Notes: generated from the sequence alone by a model not told the origin. Shown: positions 38,781 to 47,564, counted from the stretch's first letter. The stretch: DNA of 64,000 nucleotides from an uncultured Acetatifactor sp. (GCA_947631615.1 CANRLX010000002.1:89160-153159), one strand, 5' to 3'. Program-made: numbers and translations.

Positions 38781-39167
38781 GTGGGTTTTGGAGTATTTGG
38801 AGGGGCGACGCTTATGTGCAGCTTCGGAGCCGCGCCGTCTACGTTGATGGTGCTGCCTACGTCGCGGGTGATAGGGAAGATGCCTATGGCGACAATCCTG
38901 GATCAGGTGCCTTTGGTAAATATCCTGCCCTTTGGGATGTGCAGTTCTATGGCGAATCCTACGGTGGCGGCGGCTACGGCGGCCAAGCTTGGGGTGATGA
39001 CCCCCATGCCCTGCATCCCTGTCATCGCGGCGCCGTGGGCGCCCGGCAGCCCCACGGTCCTGCTGGGAGGAAAACCCTGTCTGAATAACAGCAGCAAATG
39101 TATCTGCAACTGGGGCGGCGTGATCCAGATACAGAATCCGGGCACGACCAACGTACAGGTGAAATAG
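38781..39167 (+). CDS. PAAR-like tip protein (DUF4280-like)
   Basis: 128 residues from a GTG with AAGGAGGAAAG upstream. The pattern is that of DUF4280/PAAR-like spike tips: CSFGAAPSTLMVLPTS near the start, Cys-rich GMCSSMANPTVAAAT, PMPCIPVIAAPWAPGSPTVLLGGKPCLNNSSKCICNWGG at the end. Such proteins cap the spike needle and often coordinate a metal with Cys/His. It would be the sharp tip of the spike encoded at 25523, although it lies 12 kb further on. Confidence 0.87.
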   Translation: MGFGVFGGATLMCSFGAAPSTLMVLPTSRVIGKMPMATILDQVPLVNILPFGMCSSMANPTVAAATAAKLGVMTPMPCIPVIAAPWAPGSPTVLLGGKPCLNNSSKCICNWGGVIQIQNPGTTNVQVK

Positions 39168-39186
39168 TGGGACGGAGGAGAAAAAG

Positions 39187-40176
39187 ATGTGGGCGATAAT
39201 AATAGTACTTGCGCTGTCGACGGTCGGCCTGTGGATCTGGGCGGTTGTGCTGTTGCGGCAGAAGCGCGGTTTGTCCAAAGCCTTGCGGGAGAGCGAGGAA
39301 AAGCGGAAGGAGGCGGACAGCAGGGAGCGGATCTATGGCGCTATGCTTCCGGTCAGGCTCTGCGCACTGTTTCAGGACGGAAAACCGGAAGGGATCCATA
39401 TCGGCGCGGAGAAGAGTGTGAGGGCGGCGGTTTTGTCCGTAAATATTCACGAGTTTGACACGATTGTCCGGCAGCAGGACGCGGCGGGGATCTTCCGCTT
39501 TGTAAACCGGATCCTGAGTCTGTCGGTGCCCTGCGTCCTGTACCAGGAGGGTGAGATCGATAAGTTTGTGAACGCGGGTTTTTTGGCATTTTTCTTAAAT
39601 TCTCCGGAGCGGGCGCTGAAAGCCGCGGTCTCGGTCTGTGAGGCGCTGAATGAGGCGGGGATAAAAGAGGAATATGCCATTGGGCTGAGCTATGGAGACG
39701 TCAAGGTAGGTGTGGCCGGACATGAAAGACGGTTTGGGATTATGACCGTTTCCGATACCACGGGATTGGCGGATTTCCTGCAGGAGCTGGCGCCCAAGTA
39801 TCGGGCGCGGATCCTGATCACCGGAAGCTTTCGGGAACAGATACCTGACTTTGAAAAGAATTATAACGGCAGGTACCTGGGAAATCTTTATTTGAAGGCG
39901 GCCGGAGAGACCGAGGAAATCTATGATGTTTACGACGGCGATGAGGCGGCGGACAAAAACGGGAAGCGCAAGACCAGGCTTTTGTTTGAAAAGGGTGTGG
40001 TCCTGTTCCAGAGGGGAAAATACTACGACGCAAGGCTGCATTTTATTGAAGTGCTGAAGGCCAACCGGATGGACGGCGCCGCGAAGGAATATCTGTATCT
40101 CTGCGATCAATATTTGCAAGCTGTTTCCGAAGGGGAAACACAAAAAAGTTTATCCGGCGATTTAGAGGTATATTGA
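39187..40176 (+). CDS. Membrane-anchored cyclase-homology protein lacking metal ligands
   Basis: 329 residues. An N-terminal membrane helix (about 3-23) is followed by a short helix and a class III nucleotide cyclase homology domain (80-255): AAVLSVNIHEFDTI where active enzymes read a metal Asp (here N86), then KFVNAGFLAFF where active enzymes have Gly-Asp (here N129-A130), then GLSYGDVKVGVAGHERRFGIMTVSDTTGLADFLQ. With both metal Asp positions changed it is probably not a catalyst but a binding or scaffold domain. A helical C-terminal part (LFEKGVVLFQRGKYYDARLHFIEVL) looks like a TPR pair. It is directly followed by the next start. Confidence 0.7.
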   Translation: MWAIIIVLALSTVGLWIWAVVLLRQKRGLSKALRESEEKRKEADSRERIYGAMLPVRLCALFQDGKPEGIHIGAEKSVRAAVLSVNIHEFDTIVRQQDAAGIFRFVNRILSLSVPCVLYQEGEIDKFVNAGFLAFFLNSPERALKAAVSVCEALNEAGIKEEYAIGLSYGDVKVGVAGHERRFGIMTVSDTTGLADFLQELAPKYRARILITGSFREQIPDFEKNYNGRYLGNLYLKAAGETEEIYDVYDGDEAADKNGKRKTRLLFEKGVVLFQRGKYYDARLHFIEVLKANRMDGAAKEYLYLCDQYLQAVSEGETQKSLSGDLEVY

Positions 40177-43152
40177 GTGAAAAAGATAAAATGGATTCTA
40201 TTGGCTGCCATAGTTTTGTTGATTTTTGTTGTCTGCAGCCGCGACATGTTTTTCTATAGTCCGTTTGAGAATACATACACCTTTGATTCCGTCAGCAATA
40301 TGGCATACGGGAACGACGGAAAGCTCTATGTGATAGACAACGGCAAGGTAAAGATTTCCGTGATCGATAAAAACGGGAATCTGGTCAGACAGATAGACGG
40401 TGGAAGCGAGAGTGACAGCTTTTACTATGCCAGTGAGATCTGCGCTGACGAAAACGGCAATATATTTATCGCGGATATTGTATACGGAAAGGCCGGAAAC
40501 AGGATTCAGAAGGAGCGGATCCTGATGCTGTCCGGAAACCGGTTAAAAATACTATACGAGGATGATTTTGCAAACGATACGGATCCGCCTCTGCAGTACG
40601 GAAACATATACCACATGGTTTTCTATCAAGAAAAACTTTATTTTACCAGGAAGGAAGAGAAGGGCCTGTCTGTTTATCAGCTGGGGAAAGACGGCAGTTT
40701 GGAGAAGCGCCATTCTTACAACGTTGATTTTTATTTGAGCGATGGCGCGTATGATCCCCAATCGGATATAACGGCGGTATCTACCCGAAACGGCCGCGTA
40801 TTTTATGTTCAGGGGGACGGACAGTGGATGGAGGTACCTTCTTTTGCGGCAAAGCAGATACCCTGGGATCTGTCCGTGAGGGACGGCGCGATTTATTATA
40901 CAGATCTGCTGAATCCCGGCATTTTAAAGGTGCAGGCAGGAACCACGGATCGGCCGGAGCAGATTATTTCCGGAGAAACCATCTATTATAAGCTGGCAGT
41001 CGGAGACGGAAAGCTCGTAACCACGGATTACGGATATTTTGGGGAGTACGATCTGTCGGATCCTTTTGCAGGGCGGGCCGTCTACGAGAGCGCTCCGATC
41101 GCCTTTTACGCAAAGGTAGTGGCCACATGGTTCTGTGCGGCACTGCTTGCCGCCCTTCTGGTTTTCATCGTCGTGCTGTTCGTGAGGAAAATCCGGCTTG
41201 CGCCGGAGGGCAAGACGTATTTTTACCAAATTCTGATCGTTGTGCTCTCCTCCCTGTCGGTGGCGGGAATCGTTTCTTATTCCACGATTATGACAATGGT
41301 GGACAATCAAATCGAGGATGAGCTGGATAACCTCAACCTATTTGCGCAGACGCTCTCCCTTCAGGTGGACGTGGAGAGTCTGGAGGATATCGATCAGGTA
41401 GACGATTACAGAAGCGAGAGGTACAACCGCGTGAAAGCGCCGCTGGATGCCATGATCGAGAAGGGCTATGAAAACGGCAATTATTATTACTATATCATCT
41501 TAAGGCCGGACGGCGATGTCATCAACTGTGTCATGGATTATGAAGATACCACCACAAGCGTGCAGCCCCTCTACGAGTACGGCGGCAACGTGTATACGGA
41601 GGTTCTCGAAACAGGCGAACAGCGGACGGTTTCCGATGAAATCAGCGCTTACGGCGCATGGGTATTTACAGTGCTTCCGATAAAAAATGCCGATGGCGAG
41701 ACCATCGCGGGACTGGAGGTGGGAACCAACCTTGATCGGGTGAACGCAGAGAAGGACAGCATGATCTTTAACAATATCTGTTCCGTTTTTTGTTCCTCTA
41801 CCGTTGTGGTCATGCTGATTCTGGAGGTGATGTTTGTAGTGATGTTCTACGAGAGGCAAAAGGGCATCCCTGTCGGGCAGCGGGACATCACGGAGAGCCT
41901 TCCTATCCGCACCGCAGCGTTTATCACCTATATGGCGGATTCTATGCAGGATGCGTTTATTGCCATCCTGTGCTCCAGGCTGTATGCCGACAGCATCCTC
42001 GCCGGACAGAGCATCCTGTCGGAGGGGCTGGCAGTGGCGCTCCCCATGTCCGCGCAGCTGTTTATGTCCGCCCTGTTTGCACTGATGGGAGGCCAATTTG
42101 TCAAGCGCTTCGGCACGAAAAATATTATGCTTTTTGGATTTGCCACACAGGCTTTGGGGTTTGTCGTATGCTGCGCTATGGGAAATTATGAAGGAATACT
42201 TTTGGGAAAGATACTGATCGGTACAGGACAGGGATCCGTTTATGTCTCTGCCAATACTATGGCAGCTATGGGGCGGGACGATGCCACGAGGGAAAAGGCG
42301 TTTGCGGATGTTTCGGCGGGAGTCCAGTCCGGCGTGACCATTGGTGTCGGGCTTGGTTCCATTATACTGATGTTCGGCGATTTCCACCTGGTCTATGCGA
42401 CGGGCGCCATAGCGCTTGTGCTGGGACTGATTATGGCGATGAAGTCAAAGCAGAGCTCTCTTTCTCAGACGGGCGATGAGACGGAGCAGATGAAGGTCGG
42501 ATTCTTCCGGTTTATGTTTAACAAGAGAGTCATTCCGTTTTTCCTGCTGATCCTTATGCCGTTTATGATGGCTCTGTCCTACAGGGAGTATTTCTTCCCG
42601 CTGGTTGCGGACGAGAACGGAATAGACGAAGTCAGGATCGGGCAGATCTACCTTGTGTGCGGCATGATCGTTCTGTATATCGGCCCCCGACTGGCAGCGG
42701 CACTGCTGCAGAAGCTTGGAGCAAAACGGAGCGTTCTTCTGGCAAGTATCGGTATGGCGGCAAACATGGGCCTATATATCCTGTACCCTACGCTGGCCAG
42801 CGCGATAGCGGGTGTCGTGATCCTGTCCTGCCTGATATCTTTTGCCTATACGTGCCAGTATACCTACTTTGAACAGCTTCCGGAATGTAAGGCTTACGGG
42901 GAAGGCAATTCCATGGGCATCTATTCCATGTTTGAAAATGCAGGACAGATGCTAGGGCCTATTATTTATGGTATGGCAATGGCGTTCGGCAGGAGGAACG
43001 GGCTGACGATCATTACGGCAGGCATGTTTGTTCTGATCGGTCTTTTTGTGGTGATATCCGCAAGGCACGGGGGTATGCGATGCGGAAAACGGGGAGCGGG
43101 GAAGAAAGATTTTCCAAAGGAGACAAAAGAAAAGGGGATTGTAAGGAAATGA
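40177..43152 (+). CDS. Beta-propeller/Cache/MFS membrane fusion protein
   Basis: 991 residues from a GTG adjoining the previous stop. Order: N-terminal membrane anchor (about 5-20); extracytoplasmic NHL/propeller-like repeats (30-300, e.g. NMAYGNDGKLYVIDNGKVKISVIDKNGNLVRQI); membrane helices near 315-335 and 345-370; a Cache-like sensor (375-525, with YYYYIILRPDGDVIN and WVFTVLPIKNADGETIAGLEVG); another helix; and a 12-helix MFS domain (570-960, with GGQFVKRFGTKNIMLFG). The unit recalls receptor-like MFS proteins with sensor domains in Clostridia, but the added propeller is unusual. It may sense a ligand rather than transport it; inference. Confidence 0.75.
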   Translation: MKKIKWILLAAIVLLIFVVCSRDMFFYSPFENTYTFDSVSNMAYGNDGKLYVIDNGKVKISVIDKNGNLVRQIDGGSESDSFYYASEICADENGNIFIADIVYGKAGNRIQKERILMLSGNRLKILYEDDFANDTDPPLQYGNIYHMVFYQEKLYFTRKEEKGLSVYQLGKDGSLEKRHSYNVDFYLSDGAYDPQSDITAVSTRNGRVFYVQGDGQWMEVPSFAAKQIPWDLSVRDGAIYYTDLLNPGILKVQAGTTDRPEQIISGETIYYKLAVGDGKLVTTDYGYFGEYDLSDPFAGRAVYESAPIAFYAKVVATWFCAALLAALLVFIVVLFVRKIRLAPEGKTYFYQILIVVLSSLSVAGIVSYSTIMTMVDNQIEDELDNLNLFAQTLSLQVDVESLEDIDQVDDYRSERYNRVKAPLDAMIEKGYENGNYYYYIILRPDGDVINCVMDYEDTTTSVQPLYEYGGNVYTEVLETGEQRTVSDEISAYGAWVFTVLPIKNADGETIAGLEVGTNLDRVNAEKDSMIFNNICSVFCSSTVVVMLILEVMFVVMFYERQKGIPVGQRDITESLPIRTAAFITYMADSMQDAFIAILCSRLYADSILAGQSILSEGLAVALPMSAQLFMSALFALMGGQFVKRFGTKNIMLFGFATQALGFVVCCAMGNYEGILLGKILIGTGQGSVYVSANTMAAMGRDDATREKAFADVSAGVQSGVTIGVGLGSIILMFGDFHLVYATGAIALVLGLIMAMKSKQSSLSQTGDETEQMKVGFFRFMFNKRVIPFFLLILMPFMMALSYREYFFPLVADENGIDEVRIGQIYLVCGMIVLYIGPRLAAALLQKLGAKRSVLLASIGMAANMGLYILYPTLASAIAGVVILSCLISFAYTCQYTYFEQLPECKAYGEGNSMGIYSMFENAGQMLGPIIYGMAMAFGRRNGLTIITAGMFVLIGLFVVISARHGGMRCGKRGAGKKDFPKETKEKGIVRK

Positions 43153-43742
43153 TAGAATATTCGGAAATCAGAGAGGAAGATATCGAAACACTGTTAGATT
43201 TGTATGAAAAGTACCTGAACAGCGGGGAATATGTGAGAAATGACATTGAAAAAAGTTATCGCAGGGAAGATCATATCGGCTACAAAGCCGTGGAAAACGG
43301 CAGGATCATTGGCTGGACGGGTGTGAGCGAGGGGATTGCCTTTACCTATCCGCATCCGGAGCTGGAGGAGAAGCTGGGCAGACTGGTTCTGGGCAGGAAA
43401 ATATGTACGCTGGATGCGCTGCTGGTGCTTCCCTCATACCGGAATCACGGCGTCGCGCATATGCTGAATAAACAGTTGATGAAAAAGGTATTGGACAGGC
43501 AGTATGATTTTATACTGTATGAAATTTGGGTTTACCCAGACGGGGAGATTCCGGCGCAAGAGATAGAAGGAGCTTCTTTACATATCGTATATGAGGAATT
43601 GATAAAGGGATTTTACAAGGATGGCGGGGCCTACGGTGTTTCATGTCCCATATGCGGCACAGAGTGCAGATGCAGCGCACTTGTGAGGCTTGCAGAGTTA
43701 ACGTCGAAAGGAGAGGAAGAGAGTGAAATTCAAAAGTCTTAG
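43149..43742 (+). CDS. GNAT-family N-acetyltransferase
   Basis: 197 residues from the ATG that overlaps the previous stop (ATGA) with GTAAGGAA upstream; the frame is open further up. It has the GNAT order: MIEYSEIREEDIETLLDLYEKYL, IGYKAVENGRIIGWTGVSEG, and the acetyl-CoA loop TLDALLVLPSYRNHGVAHMLNKQLM (R-N-H-G-V-A pattern). A C-terminal CPICGTECRC cluster may bind zinc. Substrate unknown. It overlaps the next gene by 20 bp, so the genes from 39187 to 45318 form one transcription unit. Confidence 0.8.
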   Translation: MIEYSEIREEDIETLLDLYEKYLNSGEYVRNDIEKSYRREDHIGYKAVENGRIIGWTGVSEGIAFTYPHPELEEKLGRLVLGRKICTLDALLVLPSYRNHGVAHMLNKQLMKKVLDRQYDFILYEIWVYPDGEIPAQEIEGASLHIVYEELIKGFYKDGGAYGVSCPICGTECRCSALVRLAELTSKGEEESEIQKS

Positions 43743-45318
43743 AAAAACAATCAATCTCAGAATTTGTCTGGCAATCATTTTGCTGGCCATCGTGATTATC
43801 GGGATCGGTTTTGTCTCTCTGAATATGACTTATACAAGGTTCTATCAGGAAAAGGCGCTGGATATCGCGACCATGACGGCTGCGATGGTGGACGGCGACC
43901 GGATTGGGCAATACGAGAAGACGTTGACAAAGGACGATTATTATAATGACCTGCAGATCCGGCTGAACGACATCAAGCAGGAGCTCAGCGATGCCGATTA
44001 CCTGTATATCTGTGTGCCGCATGAAAATTACTGGGTATATATCATGGAGGCCAGGGCAGAGCGGGACGATATGTCGGAAATTACAATATCGGAGCTGGGC
44101 GAGGTGTACGAATATCGGGAAGCGGATTATGACAAGATGGTAGGGCACATGGACGAGGCGATGAGTATGGTCATGAATTATCAGGGCCAGAATCATGAAA
44201 AGCTCATATCCGCATGGGCGCCTATCTATGACTCCGACCAAAATATCGCTGCCGTGGCGGGGGTGGATTTCCGCTATACGCCGGTGTTAATGGGGATCCT
44301 TCGGTTTTCCCTGTTTATTGCGGTGGGCTTTGTCCTTGCCATTGTGCTCATTGCCGTCTTTATGATCGTTACGGTGGAAAGGAAGGTCGTGTCGCCGATC
44401 CGGAGGATCACGGACTATATCAATTCTTATGAGAGCGGAAATGCGACCGGAACGAAACCGGAAATCAAGGATAACAACGAGCTGAAATATCTGTCGGATT
44501 CCTTTAGCGATACCATTGACAAGAATACGCGGTATATTGATTATATTACCAATATTACAGCCGAAAGGGAGCGAACCGAGGCGGATATGAATGTGGTCCA
44601 GAACATTCAGGCCAGTATGCTCCCCAGCAAATTTCCGGCGTTTCCGGAACGGACGGAGTTTGATATCTACGCGACGCTGCAGATAGCCGGCAACATGAGC
44701 AGCAATTTCTATGACTTCTTTCTGGTGGATCAAAACCACCTGGCGCTGGTGATCGGCGATATCAACGGAGCCGGAATACCGGCGGCGCTGCTTATGGTGA
44801 TCACGCGCACCCTGATCAAGAATTATGCCCGGCTTGTCTTCGAGCCGGAGAAGGTTTTCGTAGAGACCAACAATCAGCTCAGCGAGAGCAACGAGGGGAT
44901 GACCACGGCGGCCTTTCTGGGAATACTGAATCTGTCCACGGGCCTCTTTTGCTATGTGAACGGGGGGCACTGTGTGCCGCTGTTGAAACACGCCGGCGGG
45001 GAGTTTGAGCCGCTGTCCGCAAAGGATTGCTTTGTACTGGGAAGTATGGCCGGAGTGCCCTACTGGCAGCAGTCGGTGCAGATGACGCAGGGCGATCTGT
45101 TGTTTTTCTACACGAAAGGGCTGACGGACGCTGAGAATAAAGAAAAAATGCAGTACAGCGAGGGACATATGCGCCAGAGACTGAATCAGACGTTGAGCCA
45201 GGTCTATGAGCTGAAGGATATTTTGGAGCTGATGCAGGAGGATGTGCGGGAATTTTTGGGAGGAGACCTGCATGGGCAGGAGGATATGACCATGTTGATA
45301 CTCCGTTATTTCGGGTAG
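43723..45318 (+). CDS. Cache-HAMP-PP2C (SpoIIE-like) protein with degenerate active site
   Basis: 531 residues from a GTG with AAAGGAGAGGAAG upstream. Membrane helix 12-34, Cache-like outer sensor to about 185, second helix 192-217, HAMP (218-270), then a SpoIIE/RsbU-type PP2C domain. In active relatives the domain has Gly-Gly-Asp, Asp-x-x-Gly, Ser-Asp-Gly and Asp-Asp; here the positions read SSN328, D346, YTK465G and ED. Two of the four metal ligands are thus lost. The protein may be inactive as a phosphatase and act by binding partners. No anti-sigma factor or STAS partner is encoded here. Confidence 0.75.
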   Translation: MKFKSLRKTINLRICLAIILLAIVIIGIGFVSLNMTYTRFYQEKALDIATMTAAMVDGDRIGQYEKTLTKDDYYNDLQIRLNDIKQELSDADYLYICVPHENYWVYIMEARAERDDMSEITISELGEVYEYREADYDKMVGHMDEAMSMVMNYQGQNHEKLISAWAPIYDSDQNIAAVAGVDFRYTPVLMGILRFSLFIAVGFVLAIVLIAVFMIVTVERKVVSPIRRITDYINSYESGNATGTKPEIKDNNELKYLSDSFSDTIDKNTRYIDYITNITAERERTEADMNVVQNIQASMLPSKFPAFPERTEFDIYATLQIAGNMSSNFYDFFLVDQNHLALVIGDINGAGIPAALLMVITRTLIKNYARLVFEPEKVFVETNNQLSESNEGMTTAAFLGILNLSTGLFCYVNGGHCVPLLKHAGGEFEPLSAKDCFVLGSMAGVPYWQQSVQMTQGDLLFFYTKGLTDAENKEKMQYSEGHMRQRLNQTLSQVYELKDILELMQEDVREFLGGDLHGQEDMTMLILRYFG

Positions 45319-45342
45319 CGGAAGGAAGGGCTTCCTGTTTTC

Positions 45343-45371
45343 TTGCCTTTTAGGGACGGAAAAGCTATAAT
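45343..45371 (+). promoter_or_regulatory. Promoter of gene at 45381, probably giving a leaderless mRNA
   Basis: TTGCCT (45343-45348), a 17-bp spacer and a perfect TATAAT (45366-45371). The ATG at 45381 lies 10 bp after the -10, so transcription should begin within about 3 bases of the start codon, and no ribosome-binding sequence precedes it. Confidence 0.65.
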
Positions 45372-45380
45372 GATGTCATT

Positions 45381-46142
45381 ATGAGTGTGACGGAAGAGAA
45401 AAAAGCCGCCTTTGAGGCGGCCAGGAATAAAATTATAGGCGTGGACAGGCAGAGGCTGGGGATCGGCACTTTGTCGGAAAAATCTGTCCATGCGGTTTTA
45501 AAGTATTATCTGGAGCCGGATGAGGACAGGCATGAGGTTCCCGTTGAAAATTATGTGGCGGATATCTACGGGGAGGGAGGGATCACAGAGATCCAGACCA
45601 GACAGTTTTATCGTCTGAAGGAGAAGCTGGCGGCCTTTCTTCCCTTGTATCCGGTGACGGTGGTCTATCCCATCCCCAGGGAAAAGTGGGTCGTCTGGAT
45701 CGATCCGGAGACGGGGGAGCTTTGTGAGAGAAGGAAGTCTCCCCGAAAGGGAACGGTCTATCATGTTTTTCAGGAACTTTATTACATCAAGGCTTTTTTA
45801 AAGGATCCGCACCTGAAGATCCGTCTGATTCTGATGGATATGGAAGAATACAAGCTGTTGAACGGCTATGGGAAGGACAAAAAAAAGCGTGCCGGAAAAT
45901 TTGACCGGATCCCCACCAAGCTGGTGGAGGAAGTGGAGCTTGGCTGTGTTCAGGATTATGTGCAGTTTGTCCCCTATGAGCTGGAGGAGCCCTTCACGGG
46001 GAAGGAATTTGCAAAGGCGGCGCACACGCCCGTCTCTCTGGGCCGGTCCGCCGTACATGTCCTGGCCTACCTCGGGGTGATCGAGAAGGTGGGAACTCGG
46101 GGGAGAGAGTATCTTTATCGGGTGTCGGAAACCGTTTTATAA
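45381..46142 (+). CDS. Conserved protein, possible PD-(D/E)xK nuclease fold with C-terminal HTH
   Basis: 253 residues. The N-terminal half carries an acidic pattern like that of PD-(D/E)xK enzymes: VPVENYVADIYGEGGITEIQTRQFYRLKEKL, with Asp of VADI, Glu-x-Gln of EIQT and a following helix. The C-terminal part is helical (GKEFAKAAHTPVSLGRSAVHVLAYLGVIEKVGTRGREYLYRV), typical of a winged helix. The activity is a guess from pattern. It converges on the histidine kinase gene and their ends overlap by 6 bp. The start appears leaderless. Confidence 0.5.
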   Translation: MSVTEEKKAAFEAARNKIIGVDRQRLGIGTLSEKSVHAVLKYYLEPDEDRHEVPVENYVADIYGEGGITEIQTRQFYRLKEKLAAFLPLYPVTVVYPIPREKWVVWIDPETGELCERRKSPRKGTVYHVFQELYYIKAFLKDPHLKIRLILMDMEEYKLLNGYGKDKKKRAGKFDRIPTKLVEEVELGCVQDYVQFVPYELEEPFTGKEFAKAAHTPVSLGRSAVHVLAYLGVIEKVGTRGREYLYRVSETVL

Positions 46143-47564
46143 TTCCTCTTCGTTTTTTTCGGACTCCTGAAGGGAGAAGATAAACTCACTTCCCTCTCCG
46201 GGCGTGCTGATCACATTGATATGTTCGTTGTGGGCGTTTATGATTTCCTTCACGATGGAAAGACCGAGTCCGGTTCCCTTTTTATCCTTTCCTCTGGAGA
46301 GATCCGACTTGTAAAAACGGTCCCATATCAGCTTCAGATCCTCCTTTGGGATTCCGATTCCGGTATCTTTTACGGAGACAAAAATTTTGTTTTTCTTGAT
46401 GGAGGTTTCGATGCGGATGACGGAATCGTGATGACTGAATTTAATGGCGTTGTCGATCAGGTTGTAGAGCACCTGCTGGATTTTTCCAACGTCCGCGTTT
46501 ACATACATGGTATCGCCGGTGAGAATGATCTCAATGGCGATATTTTTCTTTCTGCACGTACCCTCAAAGGAGGCGGCAGTGTTTCGGATGACCTGATTGA
46601 TGTCGAAATCCGTGCGTTCCAGCAGGATTCCCTTGGTGTTTAGGTTGTTGAGGGTAAGGAGGCTGTTGGTCAGCTTGGTCAGCCTTTCCGTCTCATTCAG
46701 CACAATGTTTAAGTATTTTTCGTGCATTTCCGGAGGGATCGTCCCGTCTATCATAGCTTCCAGATAACCCTTGATGGAAGTGAGCGGGGAGCGGAAATCG
46801 TGGGAGACATTTGCCACAAATTTTTTTTGGTCGTCCTCCGAGCGCGCAATTTCACTGGCGAGGTAATTTAAGCACGCCGCCAGATAGCCGATCTCATCTT
46901 CGCTGTCCACCTGAAATTCATAGTGCATATTGCCGGAGGCGTATTGCTCTGTGGCGTACGTGATCTTTCGCAGAGGCACATACACGATCTCCGTAAAAAA
47001 AATCAGGATGATCAGGGAGAGCAAAAATACGATCACCAGCGTGATGTAGGAGATATTTAAAAGGCCGTTGCAGGAGGCCGTGATATCGAGCATATCGCTG
47101 TGAATCGCCACATAGCCTTTCACCTTGTAACCGGAGGTGATGGGGGCCAGAACGGTCAGCACGTCCGTGTCGAAATTCCCAAAGAAGTCCCCGATGATAT
47201 AGTAGGATCCCTTGGTGATGGTGGGGTCAAAATTTTCTATTACCACCACATCCTCCACGTTGATGGGGGAATTTGTGTCCAGAACCAGACGGCCGGAGGG
47301 GTTGATGATGCGAATGGAGGAATCTAAATAGATGGCCAGAGAGTCCAGCTGCATCTTCACCGTCTGCAGGCTGGTTTCGCTGGTGTAGAGGCCGCTGGCA
47401 TAGGTGTCCGCGATCAGCGTGGCTTCCGAGTAGAGATCCTCCGCCTTCTCCCGAATCAGATGCTCCCTCGTCATGCTGGGGACAAAGGTAGTGAAGATAA
47501 TAAAAGCAAATACACCAAAAATAAAGTATGCCAGCACAAATTTCAAGTAAAGTGTTCTTTTCAT
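46137..47564 (-). CDS. Sensor histidine kinase
   Basis: 475 residues on the reverse strand: membrane helix 8-29, an extracytoplasmic sensor of about 140 residues, helix 170-194, HAMP to about 245, HisKA with H255 in FVANVSHDFRSPLTSIKGY and HATPase_c with NLIDNAIKFS, DTGIGIP and KGTGLGLSIVK. All residues for phosphotransfer are present. The gene overlaps the response regulator by ATGA, so the two form a pair. The stimulus cannot be told. Confidence 0.95.
   Translation of the reverse strand: MKRTLYLKFVLAYFIFGVFAFIIFTTFVPSMTREHLIREKAEDLYSEATLIADTYASGLYTSETSLQTVKMQLDSLAIYLDSSIRIINPSGRLVLDTNSPINVEDVVVIENFDPTITKGSYYIIGDFFGNFDTDVLTVLAPITSGYKVKGYVAIHSDMLDITASCNGLLNISYITLVIVFLLSLIILIFFTEIVYVPLRKITYATEQYASGNMHYEFQVDSEDEIGYLAACLNYLASEIARSEDDQKKFVANVSHDFRSPLTSIKGYLEAMIDGTIPPEMHEKYLNIVLNETERLTKLTNSLLTLNNLNTKGILLERTDFDINQVIRNTAASFEGTCRKKNIAIEIILTGDTMYVNADVGKIQQVLYNLIDNAIKFSHHDSVIRIETSIKKNKIFVSVKDTGIGIPKEDLKLIWDRFYKSDLSRGKDKKGTGLGLSIVKEIINAHNEHINVISTPGEGSEFIFSLQESEKNEEEL

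Noticed and set aside
45320..45342. Terminator after the PP2C-like gene
   Set aside because: GGAAG/CTTCC stem is only 5 bp and the following T-run is broken; too weak to list as a feature.
46221..46643. 140-codon forward frame inside the histidine kinase gene
   Set aside because: Shadow frame; the reverse-strand kinase has all motifs in order.
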